DNA of 64,000 nucleotides from an uncultured Collinsella sp. GTDB taxonomy: Bacteria > Actinomycetota > Coriobacteriia > Coriobacteriales > Coriobacteriaceae. The translations under genes were made by a program, and so were the position numbers. The stretch lies in contig CAKUGR010000006.1 of the NCBI GenBank assembly GCA_934654775.1, positions 62,001 to 126,000 on the forward strand, read 5' to 3'. The first letter of the stretch is position 1. The number at the start of each line of letters is the position of its first letter. Below, piece after piece: positions 25,624 to 34,856 of this stretch. The notes beneath the pieces were generated by a model. It did not search any database and was not told where the DNA came from. It was given only the letters and a program-made list of their open reading frames with translations.

Positions 25624-27450
25624 TTAAGCCTCGCCTCCCTTCGCGGCGGCAACATCTGCGGTCGCGGCAGTGATCTTCCAGCTCGCGGCCTGCTCATACT
25701 CGGCCCACATCTTGGCGTACAGGCCATGCCGACTCAGCAGCTCGGCATGGGTGCCCGACTCCCGCACGCCGCCCTGGTTGAGCACCACAATTTGGTCGGC
25801 GCCCACCACGGTCGAAAGTCGATGCGCGATCATAATGACGGTGCGGCCCGCCGCCAGCTTGCTAAAGGCGCGCTGGATGAGCGCCTCGTTCTCGGGATCG
25901 GCAAACGCCGTGGCCTCGTCGAGCACCACGATGGGCGCGTCCTTGAGGATGGCACGGGCAAGCGCCACGCGCTGCACCTCGCCGCCCGAAAGATATGCCC
26001 CGCCAGCACCGAGCATGGTATTGATACCCTGCGGGAGCTTGGCCACGATATCGTCGCACTGGGCCGCGGAGAGGGCCGCACGCACTTCGTCATCAGTGGC
26101 CGTAGGCTTGGAGGCACGCACGTTGTCGGCAAGCGTCTGGCGGAACAGCTGGTTGGTCTGGAACACAAAGGCAACCTGGTCCATGAGCTCGTGAGGATCC
26201 ATGTCGCGGACGTCCACACCGCCTACGAGCACTCGACCCGAGGAAACATCCCAAAAACGAGGAATCAGGCTTGCGCAGGTTGACTTGCCGCCACCCGAGG
26301 GACCCACAAGCGCAAGGGTGCTACCAGCGGAAACGCTGAAACTGACATGGCTAACGGCAGGTGCCTCGGCACCCTCGTGCGTAAAGCTCACGTCATCAAA
26401 GCGTACATCACTGCCAACAGGATGCTTGGGATGAGCGGGCACGGGAAGCTGCTGGGACTCCATAATGCTGCGGATGCGGGCCAGCGAATCGGCGCTCATC
26501 TGAGATGCCTCGCTCACAAACATAAGCTTGGTCATAGCCGTCGGCACCACGGCCGAAAAGATCGCGTAAAAGGTGAAGTTGGTCAAAAAGTGCGGGAAGT
26601 CTGTCTCGCCCGGCGCCAGCAGCAGTGCCACAGGCAAAAAGAACGCCACGAGGCCGTTTAACGCCGTAAGGTTGAGCACCTGCGGGCCGCGGCAGAACGT
26701 ACCCGAATAGTCTTGCGCCAGGCGCGCGTACTCGGCAATCGCATCGTGGAAAGCCTTAAAAGAGTAGACCGTCTGCTGGAATACCTTGACCACGGGAATG
26801 CCGCGCACGTATTCGGTGCCGGTCTTGTTCATCTTGACCAGCGCACCCATGTAGGCCTTCATGAACTCGGCGCCCTTGCCGCTCATCATGGTGGCCATGG
26901 CGCCAAACGAAATGACGACCGAGATGAGGCACGCAGCACCCAAACGCCAATCGAGAGCAAAAAGCAACACGAGCAGGCCCACGACCATGGCGGCGGCGCC
27001 CGCGGTATCGGGCAGCATGTGCGCGAGCAGCGTCTCGGTAGAGGCGGCACACCCGTCTACGATACGACGCAACTCGCCGGTGGCATGCGTGTCAAAGTAG
27101 CCAAGCGACAGCTTAAGCAGGTGCTCGCTCGTAGTCTTGCGAATATTGGACGCGCAGCGAAACGCGGACAGGTGCGTGCACATGAGTCCCACGAAATAGA
27201 CCACGATGCTTGCCAGGGCAAAACCAACCGCCCACCAGCCATACATCGCGATGTTGCTGGCTTCGCTCCAGTTAGGTGCCACGGCGATCAAATCGCGCGC
27301 GACAAGCCAGATGCACACGTACGGGCCAAAGCTCAGCAGCTGCGAGAGCGCCGAAAGCACCATGCCCAAATACGTTAGGAATTTGCGGTTACCGGCATAC
27401 GCGAGCAGCTCGCCGATACCGCCACCTTCCTTTTTTGATCCCTTTGCCAT
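25624..27450 (-). CDS. ABC transporter, fused permease-ATPase (subunit 1)
   Basis: This 608-aa half-transporter has a membrane domain and an ATPase with GPSGGGKST, YLSGGEVQR and VVLDEATAFADPENE. The ATAFADPENE form is what I associate with exporter-fold ABC pairs used in siderophore or metallophore traffic (YbtPQ, IrtAB), and an AraC regulator is divergent, as YbtA is to ybtPQ. Iron-related uptake is therefore a fair hypothesis, not proven. The start at 27450 follows AAAGGAATCTC. Confidence 0.9.
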   Translation of the reverse strand: MAKGSKKEGGGIGELLAYAGNRKFLTYLGMVLSALSQLLSFGPYVCIWLVARDLIAVAPNWSEASNIAMYGWWAVGFALASIVVYFVGLMCTHLSAFRCASNIRKTTSEHLLKLSLGYFDTHATGELRRIVDGCAASTETLLAHMLPDTAGAAAMVVGLLVLLFALDWRLGAACLISVVISFGAMATMMSGKGAEFMKAYMGALVKMNKTGTEYVRGIPVVKVFQQTVYSFKAFHDAIAEYARLAQDYSGTFCRGPQVLNLTALNGLVAFFLPVALLLAPGETDFPHFLTNFTFYAIFSAVVPTAMTKLMFVSEASQMSADSLARIRSIMESQQLPVPAHPKHPVGSDVRFDDVSFTHEGAEAPAVSHVSFSVSAGSTLALVGPSGGGKSTCASLIPRFWDVSSGRVLVGGVDVRDMDPHELMDQVAFVFQTNQLFRQTLADNVRASKPTATDDEVRAALSAAQCDDIVAKLPQGINTMLGAGGAYLSGGEVQRVALARAILKDAPIVVLDEATAFADPENEALIQRAFSKLAAGRTVIMIAHRLSTVVGADQIVVLNQGGVRESGTHAELLSRHGLYAKMWAEYEQAASWKITAATADVAAAKGGEA

Positions 27451-27498
27451 GAGATTCCTTTCTAACGGCTTGAGAGTTAACCGTAATGAACTTATCAT

Positions 27499-27524
27499 TG
27501 ATTGTTAGCCATGGCTCACAATCA
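27499..27524. promoter_or_regulatory. 26-bp palindrome between the ABC pair and the AraC gene
   Basis: TGATTGTTAGCC-AT-GGCTCACAATCA is a near-perfect dyad (one mismatch) in the divergent promoter region, a likely operator for the AraC protein or another regulator. Confidence 0.6.
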
Positions 27525-27569
27525 AGCCAGGCATGGACGTTTTCGCAAAGGAAGGGGACGCTTTTGCAA

Positions 27570-28568
27570 ATGCGGCGGGCAGCGACCGACATAACCGAGC
27601 TCTACGCACCGCAGTTTGAGCAGTTTGGCTTGGAGCTTACCGGCAAGGGCGCCGTCTTTACCGGCGAGGTGGCAAACGACCGGGCGCACGGCCGCGCATG
27701 GATCATGCCTCTCTCCCCTGCCTGCATTGTCCTGGAGCATTTCATTACCCCGACGCACGATATGTACCTGGCCGAATACACACCCGAGCCGTACGCCTGC
27801 GTGAGCGAGGTCAGCGCGCCCACACTTACATGCATGCCCGAGGCTGGCATAACGCCTGCGAACCTTAAACCCCTGCATGGACCGTGGCCAAACAATGCCG
27901 TTTGCAGCTTTATCCAGGATAACTGTGGCGAGGAGCTAAGCCCGCTGTTTGCAGGGCAGCTCTATCACTCGCGCTCGGTGCTCTTTTTGCCCGGGTATTT
28001 TGACGAGTTGGAACACCGCTACCCCACCGAGTTTGCGGGAATCTTTGATGCGTTTGCCGAACCGTGGCACGAAGAGGCGACGTCCGCCATTTGCCACACG
28101 CTGCGCCGGATTAACGAGGACCGCGCCCGCACCGTAGGCGGACACGTCTATATGCAGGGCATCGTGGGGACCATGGTCGCGGAGCTCGCCTGTTCGCGCG
28201 CGGCCCACAAGCAGGCGCGGCAGGCGGCAGACACGCGCGCCAGCGTGACCATTGCCGAGGAAGCGTCTGCCTTTGTTGAGCGCGCGCTCGACAAAGGCAG
28301 ACATGTGGGTATCAACGAGGTGGCCGAGAGGCTCTACACAAGCCGTTCCAAACTGTGCGCCACCTTTAAGGCACAAACCGGTGAATCCCTGGGCGCCTAC
28401 ATACGAAGGCGCCGCATGGAGCGGGCGCAGGACCTTTTGGCAGATAGCGCGCTCACGATAGCGCAGGTGGCAGAGCGTCTAGGCTACCCCCAACAAGCCG
28501 CCTTCGCCCAAGCCTTCAAGCAACACACCGGCACCACCCCCACCACCTGGCGCTCCCAACATATATAA
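27570..28568 (+). CDS. AraC-family transcriptional regulator
   Basis: The C-terminal 100 residues are the two-helix-turn-helix AraC domain: IAEEASAFVERALDKG, INEVAERLYTSRSKLCATFKAQTGESL and then IAQVAERLGYPQQAAFAQAFKQHTG. The N-terminal 220 residues are an effector or dimerisation domain of no family I can name. I prefer the ATG at 27570 (333 aa), which follows GGAAGGGGA; the in-frame ATG at 27486 would leave only 35 bases to the divergent ABC gene and would run through the operator palindrome. It most likely controls the ABC pair. Confidence 0.85.
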   Translation: MRRAATDITELYAPQFEQFGLELTGKGAVFTGEVANDRAHGRAWIMPLSPACIVLEHFITPTHDMYLAEYTPEPYACVSEVSAPTLTCMPEAGITPANLKPLHGPWPNNAVCSFIQDNCGEELSPLFAGQLYHSRSVLFLPGYFDELEHRYPTEFAGIFDAFAEPWHEEATSAICHTLRRINEDRARTVGGHVYMQGIVGTMVAELACSRAAHKQARQAADTRASVTIAEEASAFVERALDKGRHVGINEVAERLYTSRSKLCATFKAQTGESLGAYIRRRRMERAQDLLADSALTIAQVAERLGYPQQAAFAQAFKQHTGTTPTTWRSQHI

Positions 28569-28570
28569 AG

Positions 28571-28597
28571 AATGAGGGCGCCAACGGCGCCCTCATT
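28571..28597 (+). terminator. Hairpin after the AraC gene
   Basis: Perfect 12-bp stem AATGAGGGCGCC / GGCGCCCTCATT with a three-base loop, directly after the stop codon. No T-run beyond the stem's own TT. Confidence 0.65.
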
Positions 28598-28644
28598 CAC
28601 CAAATTCAATTCAGCCCACCTGACCCGAACGACCGAGTCGTAAC

Positions 28645-28780
28645 GGAACCGAGGGACCGGGCGCAGGGCCTTGCCTCTCAATGAGTTCCGCACGAACAGG
28701 AGGCGCCAGTGGCGCCTCCGTCGTGAGTCAGGACTGTCCGAAATTGAGAGGCAAGGCCCTGCGCCCGGCCCCTCGGTTCC
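28645..28780. repeat. Nested inverted-repeat element E2 (core family N1)
   Basis: Outer arms 28645-28682 and 28743-28780 pair over 38 nt with a single G-U. Inside are GAGTTCCGCACGA (28683) and CAGGACTGTCCGA (28729), the exact reverse complements of the E1 core strings, and an inner hairpin GGAGGCGCC-AGT-GGCGCCTCC at 28699-28719. It ends three bases before the gatB stop codon. Confidence 0.85.
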
Positions 28781-28783
28781 CGC

Positions 28784-30460
28784 TTACGAGAGCGACGTTC
28801 TCAGCAACTCGTTGAAGAGCTTCGGGTTGCCCTTGCCGCGGCTTGCCTTCATGCACTGGCCCACCAAAAAGCCGATGACCTTCTGGTTGCCGTCGCGGTA
28901 CTGCTGCGCCTGCTCGGCACAGTTCGCCAACACCTCGTCCACGATCGGCTGCAGCGCGCCGGCATCGCTCACCTGACGCATACCGCGCTCGTCGACGATC
29001 TTGTTGGGATCGTCGCCGGTCTGGGCCATGGCCTCAAAGACCTCGTGCGCCTGGTTGGAGCTGATGGCATCGGTCGCCAGCAGCTTGGCAAGGGCAGCCA
29101 CCTGAGCCGGCGCGATGCCGGACTCGGCGAGCGACACGCCCGCGCCCTTAAGGTAAGCGATCATCTCGTTGACCAGCAGGTTCGCGACCGTCTGGGCCTC
29201 CTTGCCGGCCATACCGGCAGCGGCGGCCTCAAAGAAGTCGGCAAACTCCGGGTCGCCGGCAATCTGCTCGGCATCGGCCGTCTTAATGCCAAAGTCGGCC
29301 TCAAAACGGGCGCGCTTGGCATCGGGCAGCTCGGGAATCTCGCCACGGCAACGGTCGATAAACTCGTCGTCCAGGTCGAACGGCGCCAGGTCGGGATCGG
29401 GGAACAGACGATAGTCGTCTGCCGTTTCCTTCACACGCATGACCACGGTGCGCTTGCGGCTGGGCTCCCAGTGGCGGGTCTCCTGATAGATGATGCCGCC
29501 CTCCTCGAGCACCTCGGCCTGGCGGCAAATCTCATAGGCAAGGCCGTCATGCAGGCTCTTAAACGAGTTGAGGTTCTTGAGCTCGGTCTTGGTGCCCAGC
29601 TTGGTCTCGCCGCGGCGGCGCAGCGACACGTTGCCGTCGCAGCGCATGGAGCCCTTCTCCATGGAGCAGTCGGAAATGCCCAGCGTCACAAAAATGCGAC
29701 GGAGCTTTTCCATAAACAGGCGGGCCTCCTCGGGCGTACGCAAGTCGGGCTCGGTGACAAGCTCGATGAGCGGCGTGCCGCAGCGGTTGTAGTCGACGAG
29801 CGACTCGGCCGCGGCGGTAATGCGGCCCTCGGCGCCACCCACGTGGACCATCTTGGCGGCGTCCTCCTCCATGTGGATGCGCAGAATGCGGATAGGCACC
29901 GTGTAGGAACCGTCCTCGCGGCGCTCAGGCATCTGCAGGTTGGACGCATCGTAGCTGGCCAGATGGCCGGCGCGCTGATTGCCTTCGCGCATGGTCGACG
30001 TCATGGACGTGGACAGGCCCTCGGCGTTGGCCGAGGCGCTCGCCAGGCTCTGGGCCTCGGCCTCGCCAAACGCGCAGTCGGGGCGCTCGGCGGCACCGCG
30101 ACCGGTCACGTCCAGGTCCAGGTGGCCGTACATAGCAAAGGCGACCGGACCCTGCGTGGTCTGGAAGTTCTTGGCCATATCGGGATAGAAGTAGTGCTTG
30201 CGGTAGAACATCGAGTGGCGCTGGATCTCGCAGTTGGTGGCGAGACCGGCCTTGACGATGCTCTCGATGGCGCGCTTGTTAGGCACCGGCAGGGCGCCGG
30301 GCAGGCCCAGGCACACCGGGCACACGTTGGCGTTGGGCTCGTCGTCGTGACTGAGCTTGCAGTTGCAGAACATCTTGGTATCGAGTGCGGTGAGCTCGGT
30401 ATGGATCTCCAGGCCGATCACAGCCTCCCAATCCTGCAGGACCTCGGAAAGCTCCTTCAT
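28784..30460 (-). CDS. gatB: Aspartyl/glutamyl-tRNA amidotransferase subunit B
   Basis: The 558-aa protein is the kinase/tRNA-binding subunit of GatCAB, which converts Glu-tRNA(Gln) or Asp-tRNA(Asn) to the amide. It shows GLEIHTEL, the Cys-containing NCKLSHDDEPNANVCPVCLGLPG zinc/ATP region, FYRKHYFYPDMAKNFQ and DYNRCGTPLIELVTEPD, and a C-terminal YqeY-like domain. Usual length is about 480, so this one is longer, mostly in insertions around residues 125-190. ATG overlaps the gatA stop (TAATG). Confidence 0.96.
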   Translation of the reverse strand: MKELSEVLQDWEAVIGLEIHTELTALDTKMFCNCKLSHDDEPNANVCPVCLGLPGALPVPNKRAIESIVKAGLATNCEIQRHSMFYRKHYFYPDMAKNFQTTQGPVAFAMYGHLDLDVTGRGAAERPDCAFGEAEAQSLASASANAEGLSTSMTSTMREGNQRAGHLASYDASNLQMPERREDGSYTVPIRILRIHMEEDAAKMVHVGGAEGRITAAAESLVDYNRCGTPLIELVTEPDLRTPEEARLFMEKLRRIFVTLGISDCSMEKGSMRCDGNVSLRRRGETKLGTKTELKNLNSFKSLHDGLAYEICRQAEVLEEGGIIYQETRHWEPSRKRTVVMRVKETADDYRLFPDPDLAPFDLDDEFIDRCRGEIPELPDAKRARFEADFGIKTADAEQIAGDPEFADFFEAAAAGMAGKEAQTVANLLVNEMIAYLKGAGVSLAESGIAPAQVAALAKLLATDAISSNQAHEVFEAMAQTGDDPNKIVDERGMRQVSDAGALQPIVDEVLANCAEQAQQYRDGNQKVIGFLVGQCMKASRGKGNPKLFNELLRTSLS

Positions 30461-31974
30461 TACAGCTCGCCTCCCTTCCCGGCAAAATCGGGCGCGACGG
30501 AAAGCGCGGGCGCACCCGTGGCGGCATCGGCAAAGCCGCGCTCCAGGGCGCGGGCAAACGTGAGCAGCTGACGGTCCTTAAAGGCCGGACCAACCAGCTG
30601 GGCAGAAACGGGCAGATGAGTATCCTCGCCCAGGCCCAGCGGCACCGAGATACCTCCGTTGCCGCAAATGTTGAGCGAAATGGTGTACAGGTCGGAGAGG
30701 TACATCTGCGTGGGGTCGCTGATCTCGCCAAACTTAAAGGCCGTGCGCGGCGAGGCGGGCATGAGGATGGTGTCCACCTTGGCATACGCGGCGTCGTAGT
30801 CCTGCGTGATGAGCGTGCGGGCCTTTTGCGCGGCGTAGTAGTACTTGTCGTACACGCCCGAGCTCAGCAGGTAGGCGCCGAGCATCTGACGGCGCTTGGC
30901 CTCGGCGCCAAAGCCGTGGGCGCGCGAAAGCGAGCTCTGGTCGGACAGGTTGGCGCAGCCCTCCTCCTGATAGCCGTAGCGAATGCCGTCGAAACGGGCC
31001 AGGTTGGAAAATGCCTCGGCCGGGCCGATGACGTAGTAGGCGGCGATGGCGGCGTCCAGGTGCGGCAGGTCGACCTCGACTAGCTCGGCACCCTGGTTCT
31101 GCAGCTCCTGGGCGGCGCGCTGAACAGCGGCCTTGACCTCGGGCGTCAAGCCCTCGGCCTCCATAAACGCGGGGATGATGCCCACGCGCTTGCCCTCGAT
31201 GCTGTCGTTGAGATGCTCGGTAAAGTCGACGGCACAGTCTTGGCTGGTGCAGTCATACGGATCGTGGCCCGCGCCGGTAAGCGCGTTCATGGCCAGCGCG
31301 ACGTCCTCGACCGTGCGGCCAAAGGGGCCCACCTGGTCGAGCGACGAGCCAAAGGCAACCACGCCGTAACGGCTCACGGCGCCATACGTGGGCTTAAAGC
31401 CCACCACGCCGCAAAGGCTCGCCGGCTGGCGAATGGAGCCGCCGGTGTCCGAGCCCAGCGAGAGCGCGACCTCGCCCGCGGCGACGGCTGCAGCGGAGCC
31501 GCCCGAGGAGCCGCCGGGCACGCGCTCGGTATCCCAAGGGTTGTTGGTGCGGTGGAACGCCGAGCTCTCGGTGGAGCTGCCAAAGGCAAACTCGTCCATG
31601 TTGGCCTTGCCCATGGGCAGGCAGCCGGCATCGAGCATGCGCTGGACGCAGGTGGCGGTGTAAACGCTCTGGTAGTCCGCAAGCATGCGGGAAGCGCAGG
31701 TGGTACGTGTGCCCACAAGGTTCATGTTGTCCTTGATGGCCAGCGGCACGCCCGCGAGCGGGGGCAGCGGCTTGCCTGCGGCACGGTCGGCATCCACGCG
31801 CGCGGCGGCCTCGAGCGCAAGCTCGGGCGCCACCTGCAGGAATGCCTGGACCCCGCCCTCGCGCGCCTCGATGGCGTCAAGGGAGGCCTGGGCCACCTCA
31901 GTAGCGGTAAAGTCGCCAGCGGCAACACCCGCGGCGATCTGGGCGGCGGTAAGGGAATCGAAGCTCTGCGCCAT
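30460..31974 (-). CDS. gatA: Aspartyl/glutamyl-tRNA amidotransferase subunit A
   Basis: This 504-aa amidase-signature enzyme releases ammonia from Gln for GatB. The catalytic Lys lies in VPLAIKDN near residue 80, and the Ser-cis-Ser-Ser module in PGGSSGGSAAAVAAG near 155 and LGSDTGGSIRQPAS near 175. Start and stop overlap gatC and gatB as TAATG, giving a tight gatC-gatA-gatB operon. Confidence 0.97.
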   Translation of the reverse strand: MAQSFDSLTAAQIAAGVAAGDFTATEVAQASLDAIEAREGGVQAFLQVAPELALEAAARVDADRAAGKPLPPLAGVPLAIKDNMNLVGTRTTCASRMLADYQSVYTATCVQRMLDAGCLPMGKANMDEFAFGSSTESSAFHRTNNPWDTERVPGGSSGGSAAAVAAGEVALSLGSDTGGSIRQPASLCGVVGFKPTYGAVSRYGVVAFGSSLDQVGPFGRTVEDVALAMNALTGAGHDPYDCTSQDCAVDFTEHLNDSIEGKRVGIIPAFMEAEGLTPEVKAAVQRAAQELQNQGAELVEVDLPHLDAAIAAYYVIGPAEAFSNLARFDGIRYGYQEEGCANLSDQSSLSRAHGFGAEAKRRQMLGAYLLSSGVYDKYYYAAQKARTLITQDYDAAYAKVDTILMPASPRTAFKFGEISDPTQMYLSDLYTISLNICGNGGISVPLGLGEDTHLPVSAQLVGPAFKDRQLLTFARALERGFADAATGAPALSVAPDFAGKGGEL

Positions 31975-32285
31975 TACTCGCTCTCCCCCTCTCCCAAAAT
32001 GGACGGCACGCGGAAGTAACGCTCGCGCGCGCTGCCGGCATTTTCGAGCGCAACGTCGAGCGGCAGGTCGCGCTCGGGCTCACGCAGGTCGTCGCCCATC
32101 ACGTTCGACAGGCTTCCGATGGGATGGAACGTGGGCTCCACGTCGGGCAAGTCATATTGCAAGACGGGCTCGAGCATCTGGACGGCGTCGTTCATGTAGG
32201 ACGTCATCTGGGCGAGCTCGTCATCGGTCAGTGCGATCTTTGCGTACTCGGCGATGCCGCGCACGTCTTTCTCGCTGAGTGCCAT
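31974..32285 (-). CDS. gatC: Aspartyl/glutamyl-tRNA amidotransferase subunit C
   Basis: The 103-aa protein (from ATG 32285, after GGGAGCGCCT) has the GatC pattern: IAEYAKIALTDDELAQM near the N-terminus and LREPERDLPLDVALENAG toward the end. It wraps around GatA and GatB and stabilises the complex. It is the first gene of the operon. Confidence 0.93.
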   Translation of the reverse strand: MALSEKDVRGIAEYAKIALTDDELAQMTSYMNDAVQMLEPVLQYDLPDVEPTFHPIGSLSNVMGDDLREPERDLPLDVALENAGSARERYFRVPSILGEGESE

Positions 32286-32569
32286 AGGCGCTCCCTTCCG
32301 CATAACAGTTAAACCGCTCTAGTATACAGGGCAACGCCGGCTTGGAGCAGGCGCTTTACCCAAATGCAGCGAAAACGTAACGAGAGCAGCGGGACGGCAG
32401 GGCGTGGTTCGGCGGACCTGCGGCGAAAACCGTCCCACCCACAACGAAAACCATCACAACATTCGACGTTTTTCGGCAAAATCGCGATTTTCATCGAATG
32501 TTGTGATGGTTTGGAAGCCCCGGCCACCACAAAGGTGTCCGTCCCCTTTGCGGTGGTTCTGCCCCAGCG
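32286..32569. repeat. Intergenic repeats upstream of gatC (families B and A)
   Basis: A family-B hairpin lies at 32451-32509 (CCATCACAACATTCGACG... and ...CGAATGTTGTGATGG) and a family-A hairpin at 32524-32556 (CCACCACAAAGG...CCTTTGCGGTGG). The gatC promoter is presumably between 32286 and 32440. Confidence 0.75.
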
Positions 32570-33391
32570 CTATAGCAGATGTTCCTCGATAAAGGTCGCG
32601 ATGCCGTCTTTGTCGTTGCTGGCGGTTACAAAATCGGCGGCGGAGCGGGTGGCGTCGCTGCCGTTTGCCATGGCCACGCCCACGCCGGCGTCGGCCACCA
32701 TGCAGGTGTCGTTATCGGCATCGCCAAACACGCAGATGTTCTGGAGCTCCATGCCGTTGAGCTCCGCCACACGCACAAGGCCGCGCGTCTTGGACACGCG
32801 TGGATCCATGAACTCGTAGAGTCGCTGCGTGGTTTGCAGGGCAGCCGCCTTAACAGTGTCGTCGGCAAACGTCAACGCCCGCTCAATCACCCGCGGCATC
32901 ACCTCGGGCGCCATGGTAAACATCACCTTGGGCTGCGGCTCGCGCAAAAACTCGGCAAAATCGACCACCTGGTAGGGCACGCCATCGACGCGCGACAGAT
33001 GCTCGACGCACGCGTTGCTCTCGGGCACGTAGAACACGCCGTCTCGGGGGCAGACGGGCGTTGCCGGAAGGTCTGCCATGTGCTTGCAGATGCGCGCGAT
33101 GGTCTCGCCCGGCAGCGGATAGCTCAGCTCGTTGATGTCGTGCGCGCGGTCGATGACCTCGGCGCCGCCGCAGCCCACGAGCACGTCCACCAGGCCTTCG
33201 ATACCCCAGAGCTCATACATGGCCTCGGTCGCGTGGGCGTCGCGCCCGGTGCACAGACCAAAGAGCACGCCGCGCTCGCGCAGGGCGCGGATCGCCGCCA
33301 CGGTGCGCGGGGACACCGTGTGCTGGCTCGTAAGCAGCGTGCCATCGATATCGCAGAGCACGGCTTTGATGTGGCTGAATGTGGCGTCCAT
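32570..33391 (-). CDS. HAD-superfamily Cof-type phosphatase
   Basis: The 273-aa protein has HAD motif I CDIDGTLL near residue 13, motif II GLCTGRD near 45, a type IIb cap domain, motif III Lys in the KTRG segment near 205 and motif IV FGDADNDTCM near 220. Cof-type HADs dephosphorylate sugar phosphates or cofactors; the substrate is unknown. The ATG follows GAAAGGGCCCC. It is flanked on both sides by family A and B repeats. Confidence 0.9.
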   Translation of the reverse strand: MDATFSHIKAVLCDIDGTLLTSQHTVSPRTVAAIRALRERGVLFGLCTGRDAHATEAMYELWGIEGLVDVLVGCGGAEVIDRAHDINELSYPLPGETIARICKHMADLPATPVCPRDGVFYVPESNACVEHLSRVDGVPYQVVDFAEFLREPQPKVMFTMAPEVMPRVIERALTFADDTVKAAALQTTQRLYEFMDPRVSKTRGLVRVAELNGMELQNICVFGDADNDTCMVADAGVGVAMANGSDATRSAADFVTASNDKDGIATFIEEHLL

Positions 33392-33485
33392 GGGGCCCTT
33401 TCTGGGTTGCGTGGCGGTGTTGGATGCGCATTCGCGCGTGCAACATGGTATGCCAAAGTTCAGCCAAAGCCAGCTAGAGCAATAA

Positions 33486-33604
33486 CCACCACAAAGGTGC
33501 CTGTCCCCTTTGTGGTGGCTTGTGGTGCTCGGGTCTTAGCACAATCCATCACAACATTCGGCGTTTTTCGGCAAAATCGCGATTTTCATCGAATGTTGTG
33601 ACGG
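33486..33604. repeat. Family-A and family-B hairpins in tandem
   Basis: 33486-33518 is CCACCACAAAGGTGCC...CCTTTGTGGTGG (family A). 33546-33604 is CCATCACAACATTCGG...CGAATGTTGTGACGG (family B) with the loop GTTTTTCGGCAAAATCG. The same two types flank the other side of the HAD gene in the opposite order. Confidence 0.8.
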
Positions 33605-33608
33605 TTTC

Positions 33609-34856
33609 TTACCGTTCTGCAGCACGATCAAAATGCTTGCGTCCAAACAGCAACAGCGCTGCGGGGACCGCCGTCACGACCAAGCCCGCGCCTACGAGTG
33701 TCTGCTGCACGCCAAATGTTGCTGCCAGCCACGGAGCAATCGCCAGCGGGGCCACGCCGGCGAACATGTTTCCAAAGCCCATGACCGAGTTAACGCGGCC
33801 GAGCTGCTCGAGCGGAACCGTCGTTTGCACAATGGTGTTGTGGAGCGGGTTGACGACGCCCCAGGCCACGCCCAGGGCGATCTGACCAATAAGGGCCACG
33901 CCCACGTACGGCGTGCCCACGTAGAGCAGGCTTCCCAGGCCTACGGACATAAGCGCCACGAGCAGCGTTTTAAGACTGACGAGGCGCGGCGGCATGCGGA
34001 GCGCGACCAAGGCGCCCAGCACTGCGCCCACGCCGCAGGCCGACGAGAGCCAGCCCATCCATTCGACGCCGACGTGCAAGACGTCGCGATAGAAGAACGA
34101 CTCCAGCGGATCGAAGGCTCCGTAGCCAAAGTTCGAGAGGAAGATGATGCAGAAAAGTAGCGCGAGGACGCTGTTGGTGAAGACGGTCTTGATGCTGGCC
34201 GCGAAGGTGGTGCGGGCGGACGTGTTGGGGCTGGAGCTTTGGCCCGCACGCCCGACGACGCGACTTGCCCTCGGCTTAAAGCCCCAGCCGGCAATGAGCG
34301 CGAGCAGGGTGAACAGTATCATGAGCACGAACACCGCGCGTGACGATGCTGCCGCAGCAACAAAGCCGCCCAGCGTGGGGCCGACGATAATGCTCACGTT
34401 GGAGAACATGGTGATGGCGGAGTTGATGTCTTTGAGCTCGACGGGGTCGTCGGTGAGGTAGGCCGGATAGGACGTGGCGATGGGCTGGGCGAACCCCATT
34501 ACAAAGCCCAAGAGCACCGCGCCGGCAAGGACCGTTCCGGTCGCGCTGCCAAAGGCGATGATTGCCGCACCCGTTGCCAGCGTGCCGACGATGCTCAGCA
34601 GAAAATGGCGGCGCGGCCCCCAGGCGTCGAGCGCTGCACCGCCCGCAAAGGACCCCAGGATTACGAAGACGTTCATAAACAGGACGGCCAGCGACGTCGC
34701 GACGACCGAAGCGCCGTCCGCATAGGTGAGCGTTCCGATAACGCCGATAAAGTAGCTGGTTTGAAAGCCGGTGTAGATTAGAAACCGCATTGCCACCAGG
34801 CGCTTTGCTTGCGTGGACAGCGATGGTTGGGATTTTGAGAATAAAGGAATGGGCAT
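33609..34856 (-). CDS. Major facilitator superfamily transporter
   Basis: This 415-aa membrane protein has about twelve hydrophobic segments in two halves, with a basic loop after helix 2 (GGAALDAWGPRRHFLLS), the usual MFS motif-A position. The long central loop (KPRASRVVGRAGQSSS) is basic. It resembles the EntS/MefA group of drug or siderophore exporters, but the substrate cannot be named. The start at 34856 follows AAGGAGTCCTT. It is a single gene. Confidence 0.85.
   Translation of the reverse strand: MPIPLFSKSQPSLSTQAKRLVAMRFLIYTGFQTSYFIGVIGTLTYADGASVVATSLAVLFMNVFVILGSFAGGAALDAWGPRRHFLLSIVGTLATGAAIIAFGSATGTVLAGAVLLGFVMGFAQPIATSYPAYLTDDPVELKDINSAITMFSNVSIIVGPTLGGFVAAAASSRAVFVLMILFTLLALIAGWGFKPRASRVVGRAGQSSSPNTSARTTFAASIKTVFTNSVLALLFCIIFLSNFGYGAFDPLESFFYRDVLHVGVEWMGWLSSACGVGAVLGALVALRMPPRLVSLKTLLVALMSVGLGSLLYVGTPYVGVALIGQIALGVAWGVVNPLHNTIVQTTVPLEQLGRVNSVMGFGNMFAGVAPLAIAPWLAATFGVQQTLVGAGLVVTAVPAALLLFGRKHFDRAAER

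Noticed and set aside
27486..27569. Upstream start for the AraC regulator at 27486
   Set aside because: No ribosome binding site, and it would leave too little room for divergent promoters and run through the operator dyad.
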